Positions 53,813 to 64,000 of a DNA stretch of 64,000 nt are shown one piece after another. Both the position numbers and the translations under genes were made by a program. Source of the stretch: Oryzias latipes (lineage: Eukaryota; Chordata; Actinopteri; Beloniformes; Adrianichthyidae); the NCBI RefSeq assembly GCF_002234675.1, contig NC_019879.2, positions 1,918,619 to 1,982,618 on the forward strand, given 5' to 3'. The notes under the pieces are model-generated. The model had not been told where the DNA came from and ran no database searches. It saw only the letters and a program-made list of their open reading frames with translations. How positions within the stretch are numbered: the first letter of the stretch is position 1; each line of letters starts with the position of its first letter.

Positions 53813-54411
53813 TGTAGGAAAGAAATCTTCGCTTTTCAGTTCTTTCCATACATGCGTGTTCAGTAGTCGAGAGTGGTAAAGCAAACAAGGATTCAACCGG
53901 ATTAAAAATACACAAAGTTTATTTCACTGACAATAGTTCTAGAGCACAGATTAAACATGAATGCAGATATATCTGGATTCCCAAGTAAAGACCTACCGCC
54001 GCACAAGTTACATGCGAATTACTCGTAGATTTTTTTGAGAACAATGGAAAACTTTGAAAACAGTCTTTATCATGTGTTTGAATCTCCGCCTTCCGGAAAG
54101 ATCATGGCCGCTGATCCTCCGCCCCTGGTAGCTCTGATTCGTCGGTAGATGTCCTTCCTGCTCTCACTGGCCAATAGCTGGAGTATCAGCCTCAGAGTTC
54201 GCTCCTCCCGGCTTTAGGATGAGATCAGCTTCAACCTCCACATGAGAACATGAATCTTCACACTTTCCCAGGGGAAGAACCTTCAATCCAGATGGTAGAG
54301 ATGTAGTCCATGGCATATTTATGGCACCTATGGAAAACTCCTAACTTTGCACAAAGAACATCCTATTTCTTCACAGGATACTGGAACCATAAAGCATAAG
54401 GGAATGTCACA
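53813..54411 (-). mobile_element. LTR of a tRNA-Trp-primed retroelement
   Basis: Read on the minus strand, the ~599-base unit begins TGTGACATTCCC, has GTGAAATAAACTTTG (AATAAA) near 53925 and ends CCTACA, followed by ATTT and the primer-binding site. This is the layout U3, R, U5, PBS of a 5' LTR. The internal region and second LTR are not present: beyond the binding site the sequence changes to a SINE body. No target duplication could be checked on the missing side. No coding sequence remains. Confidence 0.65.
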
Positions 54412-54524
54412 GGACTATAAGTCTTGATAGTTCAAAATAAGTTCACTTCACACTAAAGATAAAGCTATAACATAATGAAGAATAAGATATTAAAACATAC
54501 ATTTTCTATATATGCCATTTAATT

Positions 54525-55125
54525 CAATTCAATATTTTATTTGTAAAGCCCAAATTCACAACAACAGTCGTCTCGATGGGCTTCATATTGGTAATTGAAA
54601 AAGTAAAACACAAAATCAAAAGGATCATGAATACATTGAATTCAATAGGAAAATACTAAATCAAACTAACATACTGACTAAACTAAAGTGGATATCTCTG
54701 CCCTTAGCCCCCCCTTCGCGGTAAGGAAAAACTCCTAAAAAAAAACGGATTCCCAAGAAGACAGAGAAACCTCAGGGGTGCCCACATGAAGGAGGGATCC
54801 TCCCCCAGGACGGACAGGTGATTTACCAGAACTCATAGAGAAGAATTAACTTATCTAACTCTACAACTACATATTTAAAGTCCAACAGACGAGCTTTATC
54901 CAGATGGAGTTGGGGGGACGACAAGTTACGACCTGGCTAGAACCCTTAGCTTCCACTGTCCGGAGCTGCGCCTCTAACTGCTCTAGCCTGGCCTCCAAGT
55001 CTAACACAAGACTACATCTTACACACCTACCACTATCTACACTGAAGGAGGCAGGATCCTCACTAAACATATGGCACATGGGGCAGAAGAGAAGGGGAAA
55101 GGCCGAAGAAGTGGTAGCCATGCTA
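54525..55125 (-). mobile_element. LINE remnant with zinc-ribbon/coiled-coil frame
   Basis: The plus strand shows AATTCAATTCAATATTTTAT and TTTGTAAAGCCCAAATTCAC (reversed LINE tail) and GGTAAGGAAAAACTCC, common in fish L2-like tails. The minus-strand frame at 55121-54867 starts MATTSSAFPLLFCPMCHMF and continues GRCVRCSLVLDLEARLEQLE, i.e. two CxxC pairs and a short coiled coil typical of a LINE ORF1. The frame is about 84 codons and appears truncated. Confidence 0.5.
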
Positions 55126-55767
55126 AAACAAAAGTGCCAACTTAAAGTTAGCGGTGTTTATCTAGAGAGAATACGTTTCTTTGGCAAACTGAGAATAAAG
55201 TGGACATTAAGCGGTTTAACACAGTAGTGTATTCGCTACTAAAAGGTTCTAGATGTGAATGTGAATATTAAATCAAATAACACTTAAATTAAGCAATTGT
55301 AGTCAGGCTAATGCCAAAGAAGAGAGCAACAGTCAAGAAATCCAGCATTCTGTTTTAGGACAAACAGTGGACAAATCTTTAATATAAACCCTTAATAAAA
55401 TGAAGAAATAAAAGGGGTCCTAATATTGACTCAGGAGGTTAGCCTGATCTGAAGGTGTTAACTGATACAGATTTTGTTCAGTCAGGCATATATAATTCAA
55501 TTTGCCTCACAGCATTATAAGAGAAATTACATTTAGTGAGATTGGAAAGAACAGAGTGACATCTGTAACAGATGAAACATTTCCTCAGTTAGAGATTTGT
55601 GAGACTAATGTTTTCAGTTCCAATTTAATAACATAAATGACTTTTGACATTTGACATCAGGTCAGAAAAAATGTCTGAGCACTGTTTAAGAGCGTATACT
55701 TAGAACACCTTTACCTCCATTAAGGCCCTCAGTGTTCTACAGTAACATGCCCCAATAACAAGTTTAC

Positions 55768-55903
<136 letters not shown>

Positions 55904-56222
55904 GAAGCCATGCTAGGTGCAAATCAGCAGGAGCAATGTAATGCATTTAAAGATCAAAAATACCAGAGCAGACCATTGTTTAAACTTTTTTATGCTTTTA
56001 CCACAACAAACACCCAGACTGTTGTACATTTCTTACCAGGCCATTTGCTGCCAGGACAATTTATTGTAGCTTTAAGACAATTGAAATTAAAATCAAATGA
56101 TACATTTAATCAACTGACATTATAGTGCATGTCAATGTGTAGAGTAAAGAAACATGGTCATAGGTTAGAAAGGGACTTCAATGATGGTTACTTTATATCT
56201 ATCAGTTAGAACCCAGGAACTA

Positions 56223-57152
56223 TCACGAAGACGAGTAATATCTGGAAAAGCAGAACAACTTCTTCAAGTGTTTATAAATTTCTGTCATTTTTAGTCCATA
56301 GATGAATGGATTGAAAAGAGGATTGTACATGATCATCTGCAGTGTCATTATAAAGCGAGCAGTCTTTGAAAAATTTGACTCCAGCCTAATTATAATTATG
56401 TCATAAATCATCAAACAAGAATAGTTGATTAAAACCAGCAGGTGAGGTAAACAGGTCTGAGCAGCTTTTCTTCTGACTTCTCTACAACCTTTATTAACCA
56501 CTAAGAGAATCTTTATATATGTAAAAATTATGAACAGCATGGGAAGAATAGCAATGTTAAACAGAGTAACTAAACCAAATGTCAACAGAGCTTTAGAACC
56601 TGCACAGAAAAGATAATTTAAAGAATTGTTGCAGAAAATACCGTTCAATGTAAAGCTGCAAAGTTCTGAATTTGCATTTCCACCAACAACAATAATGACA
56701 ATATGACAAAAAGGTACAATCCAGGCCAGCCCCAGTAAAACAAAAACAATTGTTCTTCTCATAATGATCGCATATTGCAGAGGTTTACATATGGACACAT
56801 ATCTGTCATAAGACATGGCTGCCAGCAGTAAGAATTCTGAACAACTGAATGAGTAAAAGACAAAAACCTGAAAAAGACAGGCTTGATAAGAGATGACCTG
56901 TTTTGTGGCTAACAGGTCCGTTAGGAGTTTGGGGTAGATGTTTGTGCTGAAAAGAACAGAGTTGATCAATAGTCCTGCAATGAAAATGTACATAGGCTCA
57001 TGAAGGTTCTTGTGAATCACAATCAGAGAAATTATTGTACAATTGCTGCAGACAATGAAAATATAGACAGGTAACATCATAAAGAAATAAAAATACCTGT
57101 ACTTTTCTATCTCCACAAAACCAATAAGACTTATTATGTATGTCACATTCAT
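56223..57152 (-). CDS. Olfactory receptor-like GPCR, copy 1
   Basis: A single-exon frame of 309 residues from M at 57152 (MNVTYIISLIGFVE). Odorant receptors sit in the ciliary membrane of olfactory neurons and signal through G proteins. Diagnostic motifs are LHEPMY after TM1, MSYDRYVSICKPLQY at the end of TM3, KAAQTCLPHLLVL before TM6, and NPFIYGLK in TM7, with seven hydrophobic segments. An N-terminal sequon NVT is present. The frame runs 18 codons upstream of this M, but the conserved receptor N-terminus starts here. The length is normal for fish receptors and no lesion is seen. It is the twin of 62044-62967. Confidence 0.92.
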   Translation of the reverse strand: MNVTYIISLIGFVEIEKYRYFYFFMMLPVYIFIVCSNCTIISLIVIHKNLHEPMYIFIAGLLINSVLFSTNIYPKLLTDLLATKQVISYQACLFQVFVFYSFSCSEFLLLAAMSYDRYVSICKPLQYAIIMRRTIVFVLLGLAWIVPFCHIVIIVVGGNANSELCSFTLNGIFCNNSLNYLFCAGSKALLTFGLVTLFNIAILPMLFIIFTYIKILLVVNKGCREVRRKAAQTCLPHLLVLINYSCLMIYDIIIIRLESNFSKTARFIMTLQMIMYNPLFNPFIYGLKMTEIYKHLKKLFCFSRYYSSS

Positions 57153-58018
57153 ATCAGTGCTCAAAATGATGATCAAAAAGGCAATAACTATCAGACTGGT
57201 TATCAAATGGACATTCGTGAGAAAATAAGCTTCAAGTGTCGCCTATGTCGCCTCTTAAACTGTTTATGAAGATGCCTCTCTTACCCTCCAAGGGTCTCAT
57301 TAACTCAGTAACTAAGTGTTTCCATGAAAAGAATTTCATCCAAGGAATAGGTTACATGTCTGGTTTCTTATGTGGACACATGGCTTTATTTTTTGTTTAG
57401 CAACTGTTGCAAGCTGGAACTTGTCCTTTCAGTCATGCCTCAACGCTTATGAACAAAGGTCACGGTACAAAAGTAGATAACCAGTAAATTGAGAGCTTAA
57501 GCCAGATCTTTCATCTCCTTCTTTACCACAACAAACCAATTCTATCACAGATTTACTGCAGACATCAGTCTTTACGTCTCACACATCATTTGTCCATCAC
57601 TTGTTAAGATGAACCCAACATACTTGTAATTCAAACAACTTGTAACTTCTCTGTTTGGTGCAAAAACTGCACTCCTACCTGTCTTTAACTAGGTATTTAA
57701 GGAAAACACCCGAAATATGATAAAAGAACTGAACACTCAATGATCCCCCTTCTGGTTAGGGTGTCCTGGGGCAATATGTAATGCTTGAAGATAGTGTCTG
57801 TAGTTTTAGCATCCAACCCAGAAAGTCCATGAAACCCCAAAACTGCAGTCCAGCTTGTAAGATGACAACAGTGGAAGACATGTGATTGATCCATTGGTAC
57901 AGCAATCAAACACCAAGGGGAACGTGTGAACACGTCGTGGCCAAGAGAGGGGCTATTGAAAACTAAATGACTTAACCGCGGTTGAATCATTTCCTGGGAC
58001 AGGGAGTTGGTTGCGCCT
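57153..58018. promoter_or_regulatory. Duplicated upstream region of receptor copy 1
   Basis: About 0.85 kb upstream of the start codon is kept in both copies. A minus-strand CCTTAAATACCTAG TATA-like motif lies near 57690 (63512-63530 in copy 2). Its distance of ~540 bases leaves room for a noncoding first exon, which fish receptor genes often have. No start site can be shown. Confidence 0.3.
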
Positions 58019-58390
58019 CTGGATTGAGGGTGGAGAGTGTAGAGTGGGGGTCAGGTCCATGCAAGCGATCGGTCTTTCTTGTGTAGTCCAGGGTTGCGAT
58101 CGGCCATCGGGGGGGTCGCCTGCGCTGTAGACTGGGCCTCTCTTATCTCAGGCTCCGGGGTGAGATTGGAGATGCCTTGAGGACCCAGGAGTCTCCTGTC
58201 GGCTTGGTCATTGTGGTTGGAGGGTCAGGGCCAGGTAATCGGACCACTGGTGGGGAGGGGTGGGCAAACAATGGCGAGCAATTTCAGAGCTATCCAAGAG
58301 AAAAATGATACAAGAACATGTTAAAATAAAAACTTTACCAGGGGTCGGGAACCCATGGCTCACGAATACTGGTTACTGGTAAAGACTCAG
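58019..58390. other. Unassigned spacer with hAT terminal fragment
   Basis: GC-richer sequence of unknown origin starts at the duplication edge. At 58342 CAGGGGTCGGGAACCC then ATGGCTCACGAA is the terminus of a hAT family; its partner is not seen. Confidence 0.4.
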
Positions 58391-58845
58391 CAAGCCTGAT
58401 CTCTTCAGGGAGACTGTTCCAGAGTGTTGGGGCTCGCAAAGGCCCTTTCTACCTTGGGCTTAAATCTAGATTGTAGAATTGTTAAAAGGCTTTTTGCCAA
58501 AGATCTAAGATTGCGACCAGGTAAATAAGGAATGAGGAGATCAGCTATATATTTAGGGGCCAGACCACAGAGTGATTTAAAAGCAATCATTAAAATCTTA
58601 AAACCTCTTCTGAAAAACAGACTGGGAGCCAGTGCAGAGACGCTAAAACTGGAGTGATGTGGTCTCTCATTCTGGTTTTGGTTAGGAGTCTGGTGGCAGC
58701 ATTTTGGACTAACTGGAGTTGATACACACTCTGCTGTGAAAGGCATGTGTAGAGTGTGTTACCATTGCCCAAACTGGAAAAAATAAAAGCGTGAATCACC
58801 ATATGAAGACAATTTTTTGATAGGAGAGGGGTTATCACAGAAACT
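58391..58845 (-). mobile_element. CR1/L2-group LINE, C-terminal part
   Basis: Minus-strand frames read QLQLVQNAATRLL, RDHITPVLASLHWLPV, FKSLCGLAPKYIADLL and PNTLEQSP, the usual order at the end of this LINE group. Together with 60600-61209 and 63850-64000 on the same strand it forms one LINE split by two later insertions. Confidence 0.8.
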
Positions 58846-60590
58846 TGGCTTCACCCGGACATACCCGACGCTAGCGTGCAACTCAAAGGCCGCACTCTGC
58901 TGCGCGGGGACAGAACAAAAGACTCCGGTAAGAGCAGGGGGGGGGGGGGGGACTCTGTGTTTACGTGCACGAAAACTGGTGCAACAACGGAACGATCATC
59001 GATCAGCACTGCTCCCCCGACGTGGAGCTCATGTCTGTTAGATGTCGAGAGAGGTTAACTGTTGTTATCATCACGGCTGTGTACATCCCGCCGGACGCCA
59101 ACGTAAACACAGCGCTCTCTCTCCTGCTGAACGCCATAAACAAACAGCAGCGGGCTCACCCCGACGGCGTTCACATTGTAGCAGGAGACTTTAATAAGGC
59201 CAACTTAAAGACTGTTCTTCCGAAGTTCTATCAGCATGTAAAGTGTTCTACAAGGGGGGAAAACACTCTGGATCAAGCATACATACAGAGCCACCCCCCT
59301 CCCCCACCTCGGGCAGTCAGACCACCTTTCCCTCCTGCTTTTCCCAGCCTACACCCCCCTCATACGCCGATCCAGGGCCCACCACAAAGACCATCACAAC
59401 CAGGCCTAAGGATGCCCTTCCCATGCTGCAGGACTGCTTCCAGCAGACAAACTGGGACTTATTCCACCACCACCAGCTGGAGACACTCACAGGAACAGTG
59501 TTGGACTACATACAGTTCTGCATTGGAAATGTGACTGTGGACAAAGCCATCAGGGTTTTTCCAAACCAGAAACCCTGGATGACCAGCCAAGGCCGCTCCC
59601 TCCTCAGAGCTCGAGACGCTGCCTTCAGGTCAGGGGACGGAGCACTATACAGTGCTGCCCGAGCTGACTTGAAAAAAGGAGTAAAAGCAGCCAAGGCAGA
59701 CCACAGGATGCGCATGGAGGCCCACATATCCAGCAATAACCCGCGAGAAGTTTGGCGAGGCATCCAAGACATCATCAACTTCAGGGGCTGTGATGTGTCC
59801 TCAGCAGCTCCAGATGCTACACGGGCAGAGGAGCTTAACTGCTTCTTTTCTCGCCATGAAACCACCCAACACCACCAATCCACCCGGGGTCCTCAGGTCC
59901 TCAGGAAGAACAAAATTAATACCAACCTGCTGCTGACCTTCTACCAGTCATCCATCCAGAGCCTGCTTACATACTGTATAACTGTTTGGTTCGGCAGCTG
60001 CACGGCCACGGATAAAAAGAGACTGCAGAGAGTCGTAGAGACGGCTCAGAAAATCATTGGGTGCCCACTCCCCGCCCTGACGGACATCTACTCTGCGCGC
60101 TGTCTCACTAGGGCTTAGAACATTATCAAGGACAGTTCACACCCCGGCTCAGACCTGTTCAACCTGATGCCCTCTGGGAGGCGCTACAGAGGCTTCCGAA
60201 GCAAAACGAACAGACTCAAAAACAGCTTCTTTCCAAAAGCAATAACCATCCTCAATTCCAAAATATGGATGAAATCCATATCCCTATTTACTTCTCTGTC
60301 CAGAGTGTCAACTCTACCTCATTACCACCTCTTGCACTTTTGACATGTTTGCACACAGTTTCATACGCAATTTTGCACAATTATCTCGGCACTCTTCATT
60401 TCAGTTTACAGTTTATATTTGCACACTTGTATATACTGTTTGTTTGTTGGTTGATTATATTGTATTACAATGTTTTTTACTATTTTTCTTTCCCTTCTTT
60501 GCTGTACTTGCACTGATGGCGATGCTTAAATCTCATTGTACTATGCACAATGACAATAAAGCAAATCTAATATAATATAATATAATCCTG
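58846..60590 (+). mobile_element. LINE with endonuclease domain and deleted reverse transcriptase
   Basis: Plus-strand frames give VVIITAVYIPPDANV and VHIVAGDFNKANLK of an AP-type endonuclease, then DNFQTNWDLF-like CFQQTNWDLFHHHQLETL, NQKPWMTSQGRSLLRAR and EELNCFFSRHE. It then jumps directly to TNLLLTFYQSSIQSLLTYC and IIGCPLPALTDIYSARC, so the catalytic palm is missing. A TAG at about 60116 and several frameshifts follow. The end is GCACAATGACAATAAAG then repeated TAATA. It interrupts the minus-strand LINE. Confidence 0.85.
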
Positions 60591-60599
60591 TATAACACA

Positions 60600-61209
60600 T
60601 GTATTTGCCAGAAACAAGATTTGACCACCGATTTAACATGTGTCTCCAAATTCAAATCGGTGGTCAAATATCATCCCCAGATTTCTGCAGCTTGAAGAAA
60701 CATTGTTAGACAGAAACTCCAATTTCTGAGCCACACCATTTTGGGCCTCAACTGAACCAAAAATTATTACATCAGTAACGTCTATAATCAACTGCAGAAA
60801 ATTTTGGGCCATCCAGGTTTTCATATCAGCAATGCAGCTATTAAGATTCTTTAAAAGACCATGGTCACCAGGTTTAAAGGATAAGTAAAGTTGAGTATCA
60901 TCGGCATAAAAATTAAAATTAAGTTCATGTCGCCGTATTATCTCCCCCAGTGGTAACATGTAAATTGAAAATAACAGAGGTCCCTGTACCGAATCCTGGG
61001 GAACAGCACACGTCATTTTCACCTTAGATGAGCAAGAATTGCCGATGAAAACATTAAAAAACCTGTTCGATAAATAAGAATAAAACCAGCTAAGAATTGT
61101 GCCAGAAAAAACAACCCAAGATTTATATAACTCAACATCCTCGTTATTTTGTAGCACAGCTCTTGTGCATTAACCACGCACTAAATACGTTGGTGTTCTG
61201 CCTCTGTGG
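60600..61209 (-). mobile_element. CR1/L2-group LINE, reverse transcriptase palm part
   Basis: The minus-strand frame reads LSWFYSYLSNRFFNVFIGN, VPQDSVQGPLLFSIYMLPLG and FNFYADDTQLYLSF. YADD is the catalytic motif of the polymerase. The VPQGSVLGPLLF motif is altered to VPQDSVQGPLLF, and the region in front of it is degraded. It borders the duplicated receptor block at 61210. Confidence 0.9.
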
Positions 61210-61651
61210 AGAAATCCAGCATTCCGTTTTAGGACAACCGGTGGACAAAACTTAAATATAAAGACTTAATAAAATGAAGAAATAAAAGGGGTCCTAATAT
61301 TGACTTAGGAGGTTAGCCTAGAGAGCCTGATCTGAAGGTGTTAATTGATGCAGATTGTGTTCAGTCATGGATATATAATTCAATCCGCCTCACGGCATTA
61401 TAAGAGAAATTACATTTAGTGAGATTGGAAAAAACAGAGTGACATCTGTAACAGATGAAACATTTCCTGGGTTAGAGGTTTGTGAGACCAATGTTTTCAG
61501 TTCCAATTTAATAACATAAATGACTATTGTCATTTGACATCAGGTCAGAAAAAATATCTGAGCACTGTTTAAGAGCGTATACTAATAACACCTTTACCTC
61601 CATTAAGGCCCTCAGTGCTGTACAGTAACATGCCCCAATAACAAGTTTACT

Positions 61652-61662
61652 TACACACACAC

Positions 61663-61720
<58 letters not shown>
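61652..61720. repeat. (CA)n microsatellite, about 34 units
   Basis: Counterpart of 55770-55900, shorter and with one CG interruption. Confidence 0.97.
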
Positions 61721-61722
<2 letters not shown>

Positions 61723-62043
61723 TAGAAGCCATGCTAGGTGCAAATCAGCAGGAGCAATGTAATGCATTTAAAGATCAAAAATACCAGAGCAGACCATTGT
61801 TTAAACTTTTTTATGCTTTTACCACAACAAACACCCAGACTGTTGTACATTTCTTACCAGGCCATTTGCTGCCAGGACAATTTATTGTAGCTTTAAGACA
61901 ATTGAAATTAAAATCAAATGATACATTTAATCAACTGACATTATAGTGCATGTCAATGTGTAGAGTAAAGAAACATGGTCATAGGTTAGAAAGGGACTTC
62001 AATGATGGTTACTTTATATCTATCAGTTAGAACCCAGGAACTA

Positions 62044-62967
62044 TCACGAAGACGAGTAATATCTGGAAAAGCAGAACAACTTCTTCAAGTGTTTATAGAT
62101 TTCTGTCATTTTTAGTCCATAGATGAATGGATTGCAAAGAGGATTGTACATGATCATCTGCAGTGTCATTATAAAGCGAGCAGTCTTTGAAAAATCTGAC
62201 TCCAGCCTAATTATAATTATGTCATAAATCATCAAACAAGAATAGTTGATTAAAACCAGCAGGTGAGGTAAACAGGTCTGAGCAGCTTTTCTTCTGACTT
62301 CTCTACAACTTTTATTAACCACTAAGAGAATCTTTATATATGTAAAAATTACGAACAGCATGGGAAGAATAGCAATGTTAAACAGAGTAACTAAACCAAA
62401 TGTCAACAGAGCTTTAGAACCTGCACAGAAAAGAAAATTTAAAGAATTGTTGCAAAAAATACCGTTCAATGTAGAGCTGCAAAGCTCTGACTTTACATTT
62501 CCACCAACAAGAACACAAAGGTGACAAAAAGGTACAATCCAGGCCAATCCCAGTAAAACAAAAACAATTGTTCTTCTCATAATGATCGTATATTGCAGAG
62601 GTTTACATATGGACACATATCTGTCATAAGACATGGCTGCCAGCAGTAAGAATTCTGAACAACTGAATGAGTAAAAGACAAAAACCTGAAAAAGACAGGC
62701 TTGATAAGAGATGACCTGTTTTGTGGCTAACAGGTCCGTTAGGAGTTTGGGGTAGATGTTTGTGCTGAAAAGAACAGAGTTGATCAATAGTCCTGCAATG
62801 AAAAGGTACATAGGCTCATGAAGGTTCTTGTGAATCACAATCAGAGAAATTATTGTACAATTGCTGCAGACAATGAAAATATAGACAGGTAACATCATAA
62901 AGAAATAAAAATACCTGTACTTTTCTATCTCCACAAAACCATTAAGAGTTATGTATGTCACATTCAT
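62044..62967 (-). CDS. Olfactory receptor-like GPCR, copy 2
   Basis: A single-exon frame of 307 residues from M at 62967 (MNVTYITLNGFVE). It shares all receptor motifs with copy 1: LHEPMY, MSYDRYVSICKPLQY, KAAQTCLPHLLVL and NPFIYGLK. Two one-codon length differences occur, one right after the start and one at the end of TM4 (CHLCVLVGG here, CHIVIIVVGG in copy 1). Substitutions cluster in the second extracellular loop, which shapes the ligand pocket in this family. The rest is nearly identical, so the duplication is recent. No lesion is seen. Confidence 0.92.
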   Translation of the reverse strand: MNVTYITLNGFVEIEKYRYFYFFMMLPVYIFIVCSNCTIISLIVIHKNLHEPMYLFIAGLLINSVLFSTNIYPKLLTDLLATKQVISYQACLFQVFVFYSFSCSEFLLLAAMSYDRYVSICKPLQYTIIMRRTIVFVLLGLAWIVPFCHLCVLVGGNVKSELCSSTLNGIFCNNSLNFLFCAGSKALLTFGLVTLFNIAILPMLFVIFTYIKILLVVNKSCREVRRKAAQTCLPHLLVLINYSCLMIYDIIIIRLESDFSKTARFIMTLQMIMYNPLCNPFIYGLKMTEIYKHLKKLFCFSRYYSSS

Positions 62968-63849
62968 ATCAGTGCTCAAAATGATGATCAAAAAGGGAAT
63001 TAGCAATAACTATCAGACTGGTTATCAAATGGACAAACGTGAGAAAATAAGCTTCAAGTGTCGCCTATGTCGCCTCTTAAACTGTTTATGAAGACGCCTC
63101 TCTTACCCTCCAAGGGTCTCATTAACTCAGTAACTAAGTGTTTCCATGAAAAGAATTTCATCCAAGGAATAGGTTACATGTCTGGTTTCTTATGTGGACA
63201 CATGGCTTTATTTTTTGTTTAGCAACTGTTGCAAGCTGGAACTTGTCCTTTCAGTCATGCCTCAACGCTTATGAACAAAGGTCACAGTACAAAAGTAGAT
63301 AACCAGTAAATTGAGAGCTTAAGCCAGATCTTTCATCTCCTACTTTACCACAACAAACCAATTCTATGACAGATTTACTGCAGACAGTGAAGTCATCAGT
63401 CTTTACGTCTCACACACCATTTGCCCATCACTTGTTAAGATGAACCCAACATACTTGTAATTTATACAACTTGTAACTCCTCTGTTTGGTGCCAAAACTG
63501 CACACCTACCTGTCTTTAACTAGGTATTTAAGAAAAACAACCGAAATATGATAAAAGAACTGAACACTCAATGATCCCCCTTCTGGTTAGGGTGTCCTGG
63601 GGCAATATGTAATGCTTGAAGATAGTGTCTGTAGTTTTATCATCCAACCCAGAAAGTCTATGAAACTTCAAAACTGCAGTCCAGCTTGTAAGATGACAAC
63701 AGTGGAAGACATGTGATTGATCCATTGGTACAGCAATCAAACACCAAGGGGAACGTGTGAACACGTTGTGGCCAAGAGAGGGGCTATTGAAAACTAAATG
63801 ACTTAACCGCGGTCGAATCCTTTCCTGGGACAGGGAGTTGGTTGCGCCT

Positions 63850-64000
63850 GAATGGTCTCAAATAATTTATTTTTATTTAAAAAGGAAATTACCTGCTCAG
63901 GCACTAGCTTTTCCAGGAACTTAGCCAAAAAAGGCAAAGTTGAAATAGGTCTGTAATGCTCCAAGCAAGTTGGGTCCAGAGAGGGTTTTTTCAATAGTGG
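63850..64000 (-). mobile_element. CR1/L2-group LINE, start of reverse transcriptase
   Basis: The minus strand reads KKPSLDPTCLEHYRPISTLP, FLAKFLEKLVPEQVISFLNK and NKLFETIQ, the finger region of the polymerase, and is then cut at 63850 by the duplicated block. The element continues beyond the window edge. Confidence 0.9.

Larger units (their letters stand above)
61210..63849. repeat. Segmental duplication, copy 2, inside a LINE
   Basis: Matches 55336-58018. Both edges abut minus-strand LINE reverse transcriptase: the palm part at 61209 and the finger part at 63850. There is no short duplication of target sequence at the edges, so it was not placed by a transposase. LINE motif A (AFDTVDH-like) is not seen on either side, so some LINE sequence was probably lost at the junction. 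Confidence 0.9.

Noticed and set aside
57697-57990. A 97-codon frame upstream of receptor copy 1
   Set aside because: The copy in the duplicate differs in length and start, there is no known domain, and it is more likely noncoding flank carried with the receptor.

Overview
The window is vertebrate nuclear DNA, almost certainly from a teleost fish and probably a percomorph. It holds split genes with GT-AG introns, a fish-type olfactory receptor pair, and a dense mix of fish repeat families (hAT, Harbinger, Tc1, pogo and piggyBac-like elements, RTE and CR1/L2-group LINEs, tRNA-headed SINEs, LTRs). I see no prokaryotic features. The species assignment is inference from family resemblance.

Layout. 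1-1.6 kb holds decayed repeats and two LINE fragments. 1.7-7.1 kb holds a broken minus-strand copy of a CALHM-family channel gene. It is disrupted by a 975-bp non-autonomous hAT and a premature stop, and its upstream flank carries further insertions, including a 2.8-kb hAT transposon with perfect terminal repeats and target duplications. 7.3-8.7 kb has two Harbinger pieces, one with a Myb/SANT-like gene. 11.3-13.1 kb has the intact two-exon CALHM-like paralog; comparing the two copies dates the insertions in the broken one. 14.3-19.5 kb is repeat territory: a solo LTR with perfect target duplication, a Tc1 with a nested MITE, LINEs and a SINE.

20.6-37.3 kb is the main single-copy gene, a minus-strand MAGUK p55 gene that I assign to mpp4. 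I could join 20 coding exons with consistent phases into a 612-codon frame with L27, PDZ, SH3, HOOK and guanylate-kinase-like regions in the order typical of the family. Intron 5 of this gene contains an unexplained same-strand two-exon coding unit (32.2-33.9 kb) with SH3-ligand-like proline motifs and a predicted coiled coil.

37.4-55.3 kb has no gene that I can recognise. It contains LINE, SINE and MITE copies, an RTE LINE with a SINE and a pogo transposon nested in it, and an LTR whose primer-binding site matches the 3' half of tRNA-Trp over about 39 bases.

55.3-64 kb carries two nearly identical blocks of about 2.65 kb, each with one intact minus-strand olfactory receptor gene and a (CA)n microsatellite. 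The second block sits inside the reverse transcriptase of a minus-strand LINE. The real genes in the window are thus one CALHM-like channel, mpp4, two olfactory receptors and possibly the nested unit; they do not form a shared pathway.
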